A stretch of DNA of 64,000 bases, from contig NZ_CP014327.1 of NCBI RefSeq assembly GCF_000812665.2, positions 434,001-498,000 on the forward strand, written 5' to 3'. Shown in pieces: positions 29,076 to 37,990 of this stretch (the first letter of the stretch is position 1; every line of letters begins with the position of its first letter). The notes under the pieces were generated by a model. The model worked only from the letters and a program-made list of their open reading frames with translations. It was not told the origin of the DNA and made no database searches. The stretch comes from Falsihalocynthiibacter arcticus. GTDB taxonomy: Bacteria > Pseudomonadota > Alphaproteobacteria > Rhodobacterales > Rhodobacteraceae. The position numbers were made by a program, and so were the translations under genes.

Positions 29076-29882
29076 TTAAGCTTTAAGACGGTAGCCTTTG
29101 GCGAACCAAACCCAACACAGAGCCATCACTGCCAATGTCGCCGCCGTACAAACAACAAGACCAAGCCACGGCGTTTGGGTATGGCCGATCACGCCATAGC
29201 GCGCACCATCAATTAGGTAATAGACCGGATTGGCGCGGGTGATGGTTTGAATGAGCGGCGGCAGGGTGTCGATGGTGTAAAATGTGCCCGAAAGAAACGC
29301 GAGGGGGGTAACGATAAAATTGGTGATCGCGGCCATTTGATCGAATTTGTTGGAATAGATTCCGGCCACAATTCCCACGGCGCCCATCATGGAACTTCCA
29401 AGGAAAACAAAGACAAGAGCCCAGATAGGGTGCTGAATTTCAATTCCGAGAAAAAGGAGCATGCCAAGTCCAATCGCGACGGCAACCATCATTCCGCGCA
29501 CCACTGATCCCGCCATATAACCAAGGAGAAGTTCGAGGGCGGACAGTGGCGGCATGAGGGTGTCGACGATATTCCCCTGCACTTTTGAGACCACAATTGA
29601 CGAGGAGGTATTGGCAAAAGCATTCTGGATGACGGTCATCATTAGGATACCGGGCGCGAGGAAATGCAGGAACGGCACCCCTGCGATATCGCCACGCGTT
29701 GGGCCGATGGCGACGCTGAATATGGCCAAGAAAAGGGCGGCCGTTACGAGGGGGGCGAGGAGCGTTTGTGTCCAGACGACGACAAAGCGGCGGGTTTCGC
29801 GGCGGGCAAGTGTTGCCATCCCCAGCCAATTGATGCGACCGAAACGACGTTCTCCGAGGGTATTTTCGTTATGCACTGCCAT
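29076..29882 (-). CDS. ABC-2 type transporter permease
   Basis: The 268-residue inner-membrane protein has six membrane helices in the ABC-2 arrangement, with the conserved region FLSGTFYTIDTLPPLIQTITRANPVYYLIDGARYG near the C-terminus. This is the YadH/NodJ-like group, which exports unknown substrates or polysaccharide. No ATPase gene is adjacent, so the partner must be elsewhere. It shares its upstream region with gcrA, which includes three GANTC sites. Confidence 0.88.
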   Translation of the reverse strand: MAVHNENTLGERRFGRINWLGMATLARRETRRFVVVWTQTLLAPLVTAALFLAIFSVAIGPTRGDIAGVPFLHFLAPGILMMTVIQNAFANTSSSIVVSKVQGNIVDTLMPPLSALELLLGYMAGSVVRGMMVAVAIGLGMLLFLGIEIQHPIWALVFVFLGSSMMGAVGIVAGIYSNKFDQMAAITNFIVTPLAFLSGTFYTIDTLPPLIQTITRANPVYYLIDGARYGVIGHTQTPWLGLVVCTAATLAVMALCWVWFAKGYRLKA

Positions 29883-29903
29883 TTTCCTTCAACTTATCGT
29901 AGC

Positions 29904-29924
29904 GATTCACGTGGATTCCGACTC
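29904..29924. promoter_or_regulatory. Cluster of three GANTC methylation sites in the gcrA promoter region
   Basis: GATTC at 29904-29908, GATTC at 29914-29918 and GACTC at 29920-29924 all match GANTC, the CcrM methylation site. They lie 113-133 bp before gcrA and 22-42 bp before the divergent permease gene. In Caulobacter GcrA acts at promoters with methylated GANTC, so this cluster is a candidate for cell-cycle control. Confidence 0.55.
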
Positions 29925-30036
29925 TGTGCCTTGTATCCCGTGTCAGGGTGTTTAAAATAGAGGGAGAATAGAATTCTTTCAGGCTGCAGGTGCGGGCCAT
30001 TCTTGGTGCGCGCGTAGCCCTACTTAAGGAACAGAT

Positions 30037-30603
30037 ATGTCCTGGACAGATGAGCGCGTAGAGACCCTCAAAAAGATGTGGGGCGAAGGACAATCTGCGA
30101 GTCAGATTGCTAAAGAACTTGGTGGCGTGACGCGCAATGCCGTTATCGGCAAAGTGCACCGTTTGGGTCTGTCTAATCGCACGACCACGGCGAAAACCAC
30201 ACCCGAGAAGAAAGCCGCCCCCGCGAAACCTGCGGCACGGACAAAGGCCGCCGAACCGCGCGTTGAGCCTAAAGTTGAGGCCAAGCCGGTGAGCCCCGAG
30301 CCGACGCGCCCGATTCCAATTCGCAAGGCCATCATTCCTGCGGGCCAACCGTTGCCGCCGCAACCCTCGGCAAATGAGATCAGCCCTGAAGCCATGGCCT
30401 CCGTGCGCGAAGTTGAGAAAACAGCGAAGAAGCTGACCCTCATGCAACTAACCGAGCGGACCTGCAAATGGCCGATTGGTGACCCTGCAACCGAGGAGTT
30501 TTGGTTCTGTGGTTTGGACACCAAGGCTGGCAAACCCTATTGCGAAGCGCATGTGGGCGTGGCCTTCCAACCGATGAGCAGCCGCCGCGAGCGTCGCCGC
30601 TAG
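30037..30603 (+). CDS. gcrA: GcrA cell-cycle regulator
   Basis: GcrA binds sigma-70 RNA polymerase and activates promoters with CcrM-methylated GANTC sites in alphaproteobacteria. The 188-residue protein has the N-terminal helix-turn-helix (residues 1-45: SWTDERVETLKKMW and SASQIAKELGGVTRNAVIGKVHRLG), a long Lys/Ala/Pro/Glu linker and the C-terminal sigma-binding part with CKWPIGDP and FWFCG. The promoter region holds three GANTC sites in 21 bp. An intrinsic terminator follows. Confidence 0.95.
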   Translation: MSWTDERVETLKKMWGEGQSASQIAKELGGVTRNAVIGKVHRLGLSNRTTTAKTTPEKKAAPAKPAARTKAAEPRVEPKVEAKPVSPEPTRPIPIRKAIIPAGQPLPPQPSANEISPEAMASVREVEKTAKKLTLMQLTERTCKWPIGDPATEEFWFCGLDTKAGKPYCEAHVGVAFQPMSSRRERRR

Positions 30604-30620
30604 ACAGTCGGAACAGTATT

Positions 30621-30652
30621 TTAAAAGGCGCCCGTTTGTGGCGCCTTTTTTA
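30621..30652. terminator. Bidirectional intrinsic terminator between gcrA and the AsmA gene
   Basis: AAAAGGCGCC (30623-30632) and GGCGCCTTTT (30640-30649) form a 10-bp stem over seven bases. T runs follow on both strands, so it can end both convergent transcripts. Confidence 0.9.
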
Positions 30653-30661
30653 TTTGCGTGA

Positions 30662-32629
30662 TCAGTTTTGCCCTAGGAGTTTCAGCAATTCCTTGGTTGC
30701 GGCTTCCTCAAGAGTGCGCCGCGCGGCATCTTCTAGGCTCTCATCTTTTTTCTGCTTCACGCCAAGTTTTTTAATCGCATTGGCTTTTGCAGCCTTCTCA
30801 GCGTCTTTCAGCTTTTTCTCTAGAACCGCTTTCTCCGCGCTCAACTCCTGATTAACGATCGCCTCAAGATCGAGCGAAAAACGAAGGTCGGCCCATGGAC
30901 CACGTATAAGCAACGGCACGCGAACCCCGCCAGTCCCGTCAGGGGAAACAAGCGCGGTCGGCGTTAGGCGATAGACCAATGTTTTCTGGCTCAGATTGGT
31001 TTTTCCGCGCCCTTCCGCAATAAGCCCATTGGCCTTGAATGCGAGGTCAGTCCCCGACATAATCCCTTTGTCGATGTTAAATGTCGCATCAATGCTTTCG
31101 AAAACGGTGCGCTGCCCCGTGCCCTGATACCCAAGGTCCAAGGTGCGGATCATTTGCTCAACATCGACCCCCTTCAGGACGCCTTTTTGGACATTGATCG
31201 CGCCCTGCCCTGAGAGGCTCTTTACAATCGCATCCAAATTATTGCCGACGCCAAGGAATTTCACCCGAACATCTGCCGGACTTACCAAACGGTCAAAGTC
31301 AACGAGCGCCCCGAGAAGTTGGTCCGTCTGAACGCCCTTCATGGTTAAATCGCCGCCAACCGAAAGGCCCCCACGCCCATTCACCACGAATTCACCCGCG
31401 AGATCACCGCCATAAGCTTTGACCTTTTTGAGATCAAAAACCGCCCTGCCTGCATTCAACTTCATCAGGACTTGGCTGGGTCCAAATTCAACGACACCAA
31501 GATCAAGAGACGTCGCCGTCAATGAAATTTCCGCGTCTACCGCAGAGAGGCCTGAGACATCAATTGGAGCCTTCGACCATCCGCCGGAGTTTGCGGTCAG
31601 ACTTGTCTGGCTTTGTGTACTCGCCCCTTGAAGCTCAGGGAGGCTCAAGTCTTGGGCGGTAAATATCCCTTTAATGACGGGCCGATCTTTGCCAGCTTTA
31701 AAATCAATATCCCCACGCAGAACTTGGGTTCCGATCTTATACTCGCCACCCCGCACATATGTTGCCCCATCCGGAGTGCGAACAAGTTTCCCCTTCATGC
31801 TTAGGGCTTTGGGACCCGCGTTGTTCCCCGCATTTATCGCGTTCAAAAGGGGCGATCCTGCGGCAATTGAGGCCACCAAATCTCCGTCCATAACCAGTCC
31901 GGACAAACCGAGCTTGCCCGTATAGGAAATTTTGGCGCCCCCTAACGACGCGGTTGTGTCCAAAGTGGCAATATCGCCCAGCAAAAAGCCCATCGGACGA
32001 TCCAAACCCGCCTGAACGTCCAGACTGGCCCCTTTGTATTGTCCGCTCAAAGACACCCGGATTTCCCCGTCAGATTCGGGGAAACGCGCTTCAAAGTTTA
32101 CGTCACTGAGAGATTCCCGCAGCCCTGAGGCATCGTCATAAAAATGAATCTCTCCGTCTGTAATGCCTGCGTATTCAACAGTAACGCGCCGGGATCCGCT
32201 TGATGGCGCTTTCGCCACTTGGGCCGTTGCCGCCGCCGTGGGTTTTCCAGAAAAGTCCCAGTTTTTTCGACCATCTTTTGCCACCGACAACCGAATGTTG
32301 GGTTGCAGGATTTTAATGTCTCTAAACTCAAAATTTCCCTGCAGCAGGGGCAATAACTCCACCCCAATCGTCAGGCCCTCGGCCGTGAGCAACGGCGCGT
32401 CTTCGGCCCAAGGCGCGTTCGCAACCGCGATGGGGCCCGTCGTTACCGAAAGGCGGGGGAATATTTTGGTCGTCACGTCGCCCGAGAGGGTCACTTCGCG
32501 GCCCGTAAATTCCGCAATCTGCCCGGCGGCGATTTCAGCGAGTTTCTTGCCGGGAATGAGGGCAATCGCGAAGACACCCAGCACAGCCAAAGTCGCAACA
32601 ATCATGAATGCTCTAAAAATCCACCGCAT
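30662..32629 (-). CDS. AsmA family protein
   Basis: The 655-residue protein has one N-terminal membrane helix (residues 5-25) and a large periplasmic part with the AsmA N-terminal domain (SGDVTTKIFPRLSVTTGPIAVANAPWA) and the C-terminal AsmA_2 region (VKSLSGQGAINVQKGVLKGVDVEQMIR). AsmA-like proteins are anchored inner-membrane proteins linked to outer-membrane lipid and protein homeostasis. The C-terminus is a charged helical tail (ELSAEKAVLEKKLKDAEKAAKA). A clear GAGGTGA Shine-Dalgarno precedes the ATG. It is divergent from rimO. Confidence 0.9.
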   Translation of the reverse strand: MRWIFRAFMIVATLAVLGVFAIALIPGKKLAEIAAGQIAEFTGREVTLSGDVTTKIFPRLSVTTGPIAVANAPWAEDAPLLTAEGLTIGVELLPLLQGNFEFRDIKILQPNIRLSVAKDGRKNWDFSGKPTAAATAQVAKAPSSGSRRVTVEYAGITDGEIHFYDDASGLRESLSDVNFEARFPESDGEIRVSLSGQYKGASLDVQAGLDRPMGFLLGDIATLDTTASLGGAKISYTGKLGLSGLVMDGDLVASIAAGSPLLNAINAGNNAGPKALSMKGKLVRTPDGATYVRGGEYKIGTQVLRGDIDFKAGKDRPVIKGIFTAQDLSLPELQGASTQSQTSLTANSGGWSKAPIDVSGLSAVDAEISLTATSLDLGVVEFGPSQVLMKLNAGRAVFDLKKVKAYGGDLAGEFVVNGRGGLSVGGDLTMKGVQTDQLLGALVDFDRLVSPADVRVKFLGVGNNLDAIVKSLSGQGAINVQKGVLKGVDVEQMIRTLDLGYQGTGQRTVFESIDATFNIDKGIMSGTDLAFKANGLIAEGRGKTNLSQKTLVYRLTPTALVSPDGTGGVRVPLLIRGPWADLRFSLDLEAIVNQELSAEKAVLEKKLKDAEKAAKANAIKKLGVKQKKDESLEDAARRTLEEAATKELLKLLGQN

Positions 32630-32760
32630 CGTTCACCTCACTTTTTTCTATTCCCTTTAATCTAGGGGGGATGGATGCATGAAACAATGGGCGCATCCTC
32701 CACTGCGCAACACAACAACGCGATATTGCTCCGTCGCGAACTCGGGTGTATAGCGCAGGG

Positions 32761-34149
32761 ATGAGCCAGAATCCTCCAGAACTCCGCCCCGATCTCGCGC
32801 CCCGCGCGATCATCACCGATCCTATCCGCGCCGATCAGCCCAAAATCGGGATGGTAAGTCTTGGTTGCCCCAAGGCGCTTGTCGATAGTGAGCGGATTTT
32901 AACGCGTTTGCGCGCCGAAGGATACGCGATTTCGCCAGATTATGCGGGTGCGGAAGCCGTGATTGTGAACACCTGCGGGTTCCTTGATAGCGCGAAGGCC
33001 GAGAGCCTTGAGGCCATCGGTGAAGCCCTTAAAGAAAACGGAAAAGTAATTGTTACCGGATGCTTGGGCGCGAACCCCGAGTATATCACGGGGGCGCATC
33101 CCAGCGTTTTGGCTGTGACAGGCCCGCATCAATATGAGCAGGTTTTGGACGCGGTGCACAGCGCTGTTCCGCCGAATCCAAATCCGTTCATCGATCTTTT
33201 GCCCGCCCGTGGGGTTTCACTGACGCCGCGTCATTTCAGCTATCTCAAAATTTCTGAAGGGTGCAATCACAAGTGCAAATTCTGCATTATACCCGACATG
33301 CGCGGCAAGTTAATGAGCCGCCCAGCCCATGCGATTCTTCGCGAGGCTGAAAAGCTGGTGGAAGCGGGTGTTCGCGAACTTTTGGTAATTTCGCAAGATA
33401 CCAGTGCATATGGTCTGGACAGAAAATACGATTTAAACCCGTGGAAAGACCGCGAAGTACGTAGCCACATCACCGATTTGGCGCGGGAACTTGGCGATAT
33501 GGATGCGTGGATTCGCCTCCATTATGTGTACCCATATCCCCATGTGCGCGATCTTATTCCGCTGATGGCGGATGGGCTTATTCTGCCCTATCTCGACATT
33601 CCGTTCCAACATTCGCACCCCGATGTGTTGCGCCGCATGGCGCGACCGGCGGCTGGTGCCAAGACTTTGGACGAGATCAATGCATGGCGTGAAATTTGCC
33701 CCGACATGACTTTGCGCAGCACGTTTATTGTTGGTTTCCCCGGCGAAACGGAAGCGGAATTTGAGCATTTGTTAGAGTGGCTGGACGAGGCCCAACTCGA
33801 CCGCGTTGGATGTTTTAAATACGAAGACGTTGCGGGTGCGCGCAGTAATGCCCTGCCCGATCACGTGTCGCCAGAAGTGAAAGAAGAACGCTGGCATCGG
33901 TTTATGGAAAGATCACAGGCCATTTCAACCGCAAAGCTGGAGAAAAAAGTTGGATTTGTGCAAGAAGTCATCGTGGACGAAGTCGACGATGAAGCCGCGA
34001 CATGTCGCACAAAGGCCGATGCTCCGGAAATTGACGGCAACTTGTTCATCGACGAAGGGTTTGAAAATCTGAAGCCGGGCGACATTGTCAAAGTCATGGT
34101 CGACGAAGCCAGCGAATATGATCTGTGGGGGACGCTGGTTAAAAACTAG
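32761..34149 (+). CDS. rimO: Ribosomal protein uS12 methylthiotransferase
   Basis: RimO is a radical-SAM enzyme that methylthiolates the conserved aspartate of ribosomal protein S12. The 462-residue protein has the auxiliary iron-sulfur cysteines Cys36, Cys72 and Cys101 in the N-terminal domain, the radical-SAM CxxxCxxC at 168-175 (CNHKCKFC) and a C-terminal TRAM domain. The start MSQNPPEL at 32761 is preceded by AGGG with very short spacing. Its stop shares CTAG with the stop of the convergent tadA. Confidence 0.95.
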   Translation: MSQNPPELRPDLAPRAIITDPIRADQPKIGMVSLGCPKALVDSERILTRLRAEGYAISPDYAGAEAVIVNTCGFLDSAKAESLEAIGEALKENGKVIVTGCLGANPEYITGAHPSVLAVTGPHQYEQVLDAVHSAVPPNPNPFIDLLPARGVSLTPRHFSYLKISEGCNHKCKFCIIPDMRGKLMSRPAHAILREAEKLVEAGVRELLVISQDTSAYGLDRKYDLNPWKDREVRSHITDLARELGDMDAWIRLHYVYPYPHVRDLIPLMADGLILPYLDIPFQHSHPDVLRRMARPAAGAKTLDEINAWREICPDMTLRSTFIVGFPGETEAEFEHLLEWLDEAQLDRVGCFKYEDVAGARSNALPDHVSPEVKEERWHRFMERSQAISTAKLEKKVGFVQEVIVDEVDDEAATCRTKADAPEIDGNLFIDEGFENLKPGDIVKVMVDEASEYDLWGTLVKN

Positions 34150-34598
34150 CGCCTTTCTTGGAAGAAACTCTTGAGTAACTCTTCGGAATCACGCGCGCCA
34201 ATTCCGTCATATACTTCGGGTACGTGATGCGCTTGGGAATGCGCGAATATACGTGGCCCGCGCTCGACCCCACCGGATTTGGGGTCGCTCGCGCCGTAAT
34301 ATAAGCGCCGAACTCGTGCTGCTGAAATTGCAGCAGCACACATCGGGCACGGCTCTAGGGTGACGTAGAGGTCGCAACCAGACAGCCGCTCAGACTTTAA
34401 CATGCGACACGCTTCGCGCAGAACGAGGATTTCCGCGTGCGCGGTGGGATCACAAGCCGCACGCGTCTGATTCCCTGCGACGGCCAAAACCTTCCCGTCG
34501 GGACCAACCAAAGCGGCGCCGACCGGCACCTCGCCACGATTGGCGGCCGATTTGGCTTCCAAAAGGGCCAGATTCATATAGCTTTGAAACGGTTGCAT
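34146..34598 (-). CDS. tadA: tRNA adenosine(34) deaminase
   Basis: TadA converts A34 of tRNA-Arg(ACG) to inosine and is essential in most bacteria. From the ATG at 34598 it has 150 residues, with the zinc motif HAE (54-56) and PCPMC (83-87) and the tRNA-binding C-terminus. A GTG at 34625 would add nine residues with no family support. The stop overlaps the rimO stop within a CTAG palindrome. Confidence 0.93.
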   Translation of the reverse strand: MQPFQSYMNLALLEAKSAANRGEVPVGAALVGPDGKVLAVAGNQTRAACDPTAHAEILVLREACRMLKSERLSGCDLYVTLEPCPMCAAAISAARVRRLYYGASDPKSGGVERGPRIFAHSQAHHVPEVYDGIGARDSEELLKSFFQERR

Positions 34599-34671
34599 GC
34601 TGCTTTGTGCCTGTTTCGTCGCCACGTGCCAAGCGGCTTTCTATTTCCCAAATGGTGAGGTAAAGCGGGTC

Positions 34672-35634
34672 ATGGAAAATTCTAGTGAAAAAACCGGCGA
34701 ACGCATCGCCAAAATTATGGCTCGCGCAGGCGTCGCATCGCGCCGCGAAGTGGAGCGCATGATTGAAGCAGGCCGCGTGTCGGTGAACGGTACGATTATT
34801 GAGAGCCCCGCGTTGAACGTGACGGGGGCGGACAAAATCTGTGTTGATGACCAGCCCATTTCCGAACCTGAACACGCCCGCCTCTGGCTCTATTACAAAC
34901 CGCTGGGCCTTGTGACATCCAATAGCGATGAAAAAGATCGTGAAACAGTTTTTGACACGCTTCCTGTGGAACTTGGCCGTGTTTTAAGTGTCGGGCGCCT
35001 CGATATCAACTCCGAAGGATTGCTCCTTCTGACCAACGACGGCGGTATTAAACGCAAACTTGAGCTTCCTACAACGGGCTGGTTGCGCCGCTATCGTGTG
35101 CGCGTAAACGGACGTCCGACGGAAGAGACCTTGGCCCCCCTGCGTGCCGGAATCGTCGTTGATGGCGAAAAGTTCCAACCGATGAATATCAGCCTTGATC
35201 GCCAACAAGGGGCCAATGCGTGGCTCACTGTATCGATTCGGGAAGGCAAAAACCGTGAAGTTCGCCGCGCATTGGCTGCCGTTGGTCTTACGGTTAACCG
35301 CTTGTTGCGCGTGTCTTATGGGCCGTTTCGACTGGGCGAGCTTAAACCGGGCGAGATTGAAGAAGTTAAAACCCGCGTTCTTCGCGATCAACTTGGCCAA
35401 GAGCCTTTGGCCGAAGAAGCCGAAAAACCTCGCATCGTGCGCCAACGAAAACCCGTCGGCAAAATGCCGCGTCACGGGACCGAGCTTGATGCTCCTGCCA
35501 GCAAAGGTCCACGGGGCGGCGGCAAACGCACGGGTAAACCTGCGGACAAACGGTCCTTCCCCGATCGAAGCGGTGGAAAATCCGCGCCTTCCCGTCCGAG
35601 TGGTAAACCGCACGGAAAACCGCGTGGCAGGTAA
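34672..35634 (+). CDS. rluB: 23S rRNA pseudouridine synthase RluB-type, with a basic tail
   Basis: This enzyme isomerises a uridine in helix 89/90 of 23S rRNA. The 320-residue protein has an S4 RNA-binding domain (residues 8-60), the RsuA/RluB catalytic motif GRLDINSEGLLL with Asp111, and NREVRR. From about residue 255 it has a tail of roughly 60 residues that is rich in Lys, Arg, Gly and Pro and probably disordered, which may add RNA affinity. The ATG at 34672 fits the family start; the upstream extension overlaps tadA. Confidence 0.9.
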   Translation: MENSSEKTGERIAKIMARAGVASRREVERMIEAGRVSVNGTIIESPALNVTGADKICVDDQPISEPEHARLWLYYKPLGLVTSNSDEKDRETVFDTLPVELGRVLSVGRLDINSEGLLLLTNDGGIKRKLELPTTGWLRRYRVRVNGRPTEETLAPLRAGIVVDGEKFQPMNISLDRQQGANAWLTVSIREGKNREVRRALAAVGLTVNRLLRVSYGPFRLGELKPGEIEEVKTRVLRDQLGQEPLAEEAEKPRIVRQRKPVGKMPRHGTELDAPASKGPRGGGKRTGKPADKRSFPDRSGGKSAPSRPSGKPHGKPRGR

Positions 35635-35642
35635 GCCCAAAA

Positions 35643-35669
35643 GGGCCCGTATCCGCCCGTTTTTTTTTG
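35643..35669 (+). terminator. Weak intrinsic terminator of rluB
   Basis: A short GGGC/GCCC stem (35643-35646 with 35655-35658) is followed by G and nine T residues, a few bases after the rluB stop. The stem is short but the T run is strong. Confidence 0.5.
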
Positions 35670-35693
35670 AGCCGTTCCCTTTAACGACCTCAA

Positions 35694-35719
35694 TTCTCTG
35701 GCGAAGGCTCGCCAGAGAA
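35694..35719. repeat. Perfect 11-bp hairpin upstream of the TelA operon
   Basis: TTCTCTGGCGA (35694-35704) pairs perfectly with TCGCCAGAGAA (35709-35719) over the loop AGGC. No T run follows. It lies about 110 bp before the first gene of the operon and could be an operator or an mRNA structure. Confidence 0.5.
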
Positions 35720-35828
35720 CACACTTATATTGAAAATACACTTTCAACTTCGGGGCCTTTTGCTATCATGAAGTCCTAAAGTGCTTTATAGATAACAAAT
35801 GTTTCTACACATCTAATTGAGGGACCTT

Positions 35829-35912
35829 ATGGCAGAGACCGGACTTAAAAAGCTCTCATTTGTCCTGCTACTTGCGCTCGTCCTTTATGTGACCTTTTCG
35901 GGAGCGGTATAA
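35829..35912 (+). CDS. 27-residue single-helix membrane peptide
   Basis: A short gene from ATG at 35829 to TAA at 35910-35912 encodes MAETGLKKLSFV followed by a hydrophobic helix (LLLALVLYVTFSGAV). Its stop overlaps the start of the XpaC gene as TAATG, and a GAGGGA Shine-Dalgarno precedes it, so it is very likely translated and coupled to that gene. It looks like a single-pass peptide, perhaps a partner of the membrane proteins in this operon. Peptides of this size are easily missed in annotation. Confidence 0.65.
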   Translation: MAETGLKKLSFVLLLALVLYVTFSGAV

Positions 35913-36784
35913 TGGCACAGCGGTATGGTGGCCAGTTTAGCCCCCAAGGTTCGTCCTCCAAGACGGACACGCCCAATCCGTTTCGTGGCAAGAAGCCTGC
36001 GCCCGCAAGAGCACGAATTAACCTGTTGTTCGCAGCGCCAGTTCCGCTTGCCATAGCTGCATTTTTCCGGTCACCCACAGAAATGGCAACATCCCTTCTT
36101 GCGGTCGCGATGCTTCTTGGCGCCGCTTGGCTAACCCGAGAAGGTGTTGCCGCCCAAGAAGCCTATGACGCTAGAAGCGTCGCCCGCCGACCTGCTTTTC
36201 CCCGAAAATTATTTGCAGCGATTTCGATGGGCGCAGGCCTGTCTGTCGCGGGATTCGCGGGTGGGAGCGCCTTTTTGGCGGTCATTATTTTTGGCGTCCT
36301 TGGCTTTATTCTACACATAGCGTCCTTTGGGTTAGACCCAATGAAAGACAAAGGCGCGGATGGGGTCGACCTGTTTCAGCAAGACCGCGTTGCACGCGTT
36401 GTCCAAGAAGGTGAGAGCTATTTGACGAGCATGGATGCCGCCATCAAGCGTACAGAGGACCGCCGATTGATCGCTCAAGTCCAAGATTTTGCGGACGTTG
36501 CCCGCCAATTGTTTAGAACCGTGGAAGAAGACCCGCGTGATTTAACGTCGGCGCGAAAATTCATGGGCGTCTATCTTAAGGCGGCACGCGACGCGACCAT
36601 CAAATTTGCCGACATCTACAACCGCAATCAAAACCAAACAGCCCGCGAGGACTATGAGGGATTACTAGAATATTTAGGCGACAATTTTGCTGCACGCATT
36701 TCAAAACTGCTCGAGGACAATACCGTCGACCTAGATATTGAAATTGAGGTTCTTCGTGAGCGCCTTGCTCGCGAAAATTTGTAA
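35912..36784 (+). CDS. XpaC-like (5-bromo-4-chloroindolyl phosphate hydrolysis family) membrane protein
   Basis: The 290-residue protein has a disordered N-terminus (residues 1-35), two pairs of membrane helices (about 36-75 and 98-135) and a cytoplasmic helical domain from about 145, matching the XpaC/PF10112 layout. The enzymatic name comes from an old Bacillus phenotype and does not describe a known reaction. XpaC genes commonly sit beside telA, as here, 12 bp downstream. A role at the inner membrane in resistance to toxic anions or envelope stress is inferred. Confidence 0.85.
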   Translation: MAQRYGGQFSPQGSSSKTDTPNPFRGKKPAPARARINLLFAAPVPLAIAAFFRSPTEMATSLLAVAMLLGAAWLTREGVAAQEAYDARSVARRPAFPRKLFAAISMGAGLSVAGFAGGSAFLAVIIFGVLGFILHIASFGLDPMKDKGADGVDLFQQDRVARVVQEGESYLTSMDAAIKRTEDRRLIAQVQDFADVARQLFRTVEEDPRDLTSARKFMGVYLKAARDATIKFADIYNRNQNQTAREDYEGLLEYLGDNFAARISKLLEDNTVDLDIEIEVLRERLARENL

Positions 36785-36796
36785 CGAGGAAATCGT

Positions 36797-37990
36797 ATGA
36801 CCGAAACTATTCGCAAAGAAGCCGAAAAAGCCAAGCCATTGGTTGATGAAGTTGTGGCCATTGAATTGCCAGAGCCCAAGACCGATCTGGTGCCGCTTAA
36901 GGCCGCGCCCGCCCCCATTGCCGCGGAAATCCAGCGGCGCATGGACGAGTTAGATATGAGTGACACGGGGTCGATCGTGAATTTCGGATCCTCAGCCCAA
37001 GCCGAACTTCAGGTCATCAGCCAAGCCATGCTGGCGGATGTTAAAAACAAGGATGTAGGCCCCGCAGGCGACAGTTTGAGTGGCATCGTATCGGCAATTC
37101 GTGGCTTTAGCGTTTCCGAACTGGACGTCCGCCGCAAGCGAAGCTGGTGGGAAAGAATCACGGGCCAAGCCGCACCTTTCGCCCAATTCCTTGCACAGTT
37201 TGAAGACGTACAGGGCCAGATCGATAAAATCACCGACGATCTATTGGCGCATGAACACACGCTCCTCAAAGACATCAAATCCCTAGATCAGCTTTATGGA
37301 AAAACGTTGAATTTCTATGATGAACTTGGGCTGTACATCACCGCCGGAGCGGAAAAACTGGAAGTTTTGGACGGTACCGATATTCCCAAGAAAGAGGGTG
37401 AAGTAACCGCCGCGGACCCTGAACACGCCGTGATGGTTGCGCAAGAACTGCGCGATTTACGATCTGCGCGAGACGACCTTGAGCGCCGCGTGCATGATCT
37501 CAAACTCACGCGTCAAGTTACGATGCAAAGCCTTCCGTCCATTCGGCTTGTGCAAGAAAACGACAAATCTTTGGTCACGAAAATCAACTCGACATTGGTG
37601 AACACAGTTCCCCTTTGGGAAACGCAACTCGCGCAAGCCGTTACGATTCAACGCAGCAGCGAAGCCGCGCATGCAGTGCGTGACGCCAATGATTTGACCA
37701 ATGAATTACTCACCTCCAATGCAACCAATTTGCGCCAGGCGAACACGGTTGTGCGCAAAGAGATGGAGCGCGGTGTGTTTGATATTGAAGCGGTTAAGAT
37801 TGCCAACCAAGAGCTTATTGGTACGATTAACGATAGCCTCGCGCTTGCGGACGAAGGCAAACGGCGCCGTGCGGAGGCCGAGGTCGAACTGATCAAAATG
37901 GAGAAAGACCTCAAGGAAACTTTGGCGGCCGCGAAATCACGCGACGACGGTACGGGGCATCAGATTGGGGCGGCTGTCGGAAGCGAATGA
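36797..37990 (+). CDS. TelA-family toxic anion resistance protein
   Basis: The 397-residue cytoplasmic protein is mostly alpha-helical and matches the TelA/KlaA family (PF05816): LSGIVSAIRGFSVSELDVRRKRSWWERI and the long coiled-coil helices in KSLDQLYGKTLNFYDELGLYI and after. Family members are linked to tellurite and antimicrobial tolerance, though the mechanism is unknown. The final Gly-Ser-Glu codons overlap the next gene by four bases (GAATGA), which supports coupling with the lipoprotein. Confidence 0.9.
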   Translation: MTETIRKEAEKAKPLVDEVVAIELPEPKTDLVPLKAAPAPIAAEIQRRMDELDMSDTGSIVNFGSSAQAELQVISQAMLADVKNKDVGPAGDSLSGIVSAIRGFSVSELDVRRKRSWWERITGQAAPFAQFLAQFEDVQGQIDKITDDLLAHEHTLLKDIKSLDQLYGKTLNFYDELGLYITAGAEKLEVLDGTDIPKKEGEVTAADPEHAVMVAQELRDLRSARDDLERRVHDLKLTRQVTMQSLPSIRLVQENDKSLVTKINSTLVNTVPLWETQLAQAVTIQRSSEAAHAVRDANDLTNELLTSNATNLRQANTVVRKEMERGVFDIEAVKIANQELIGTINDSLALADEGKRRRAEAEVELIKMEKDLKETLAAAKSRDDGTGHQIGAAVGSE

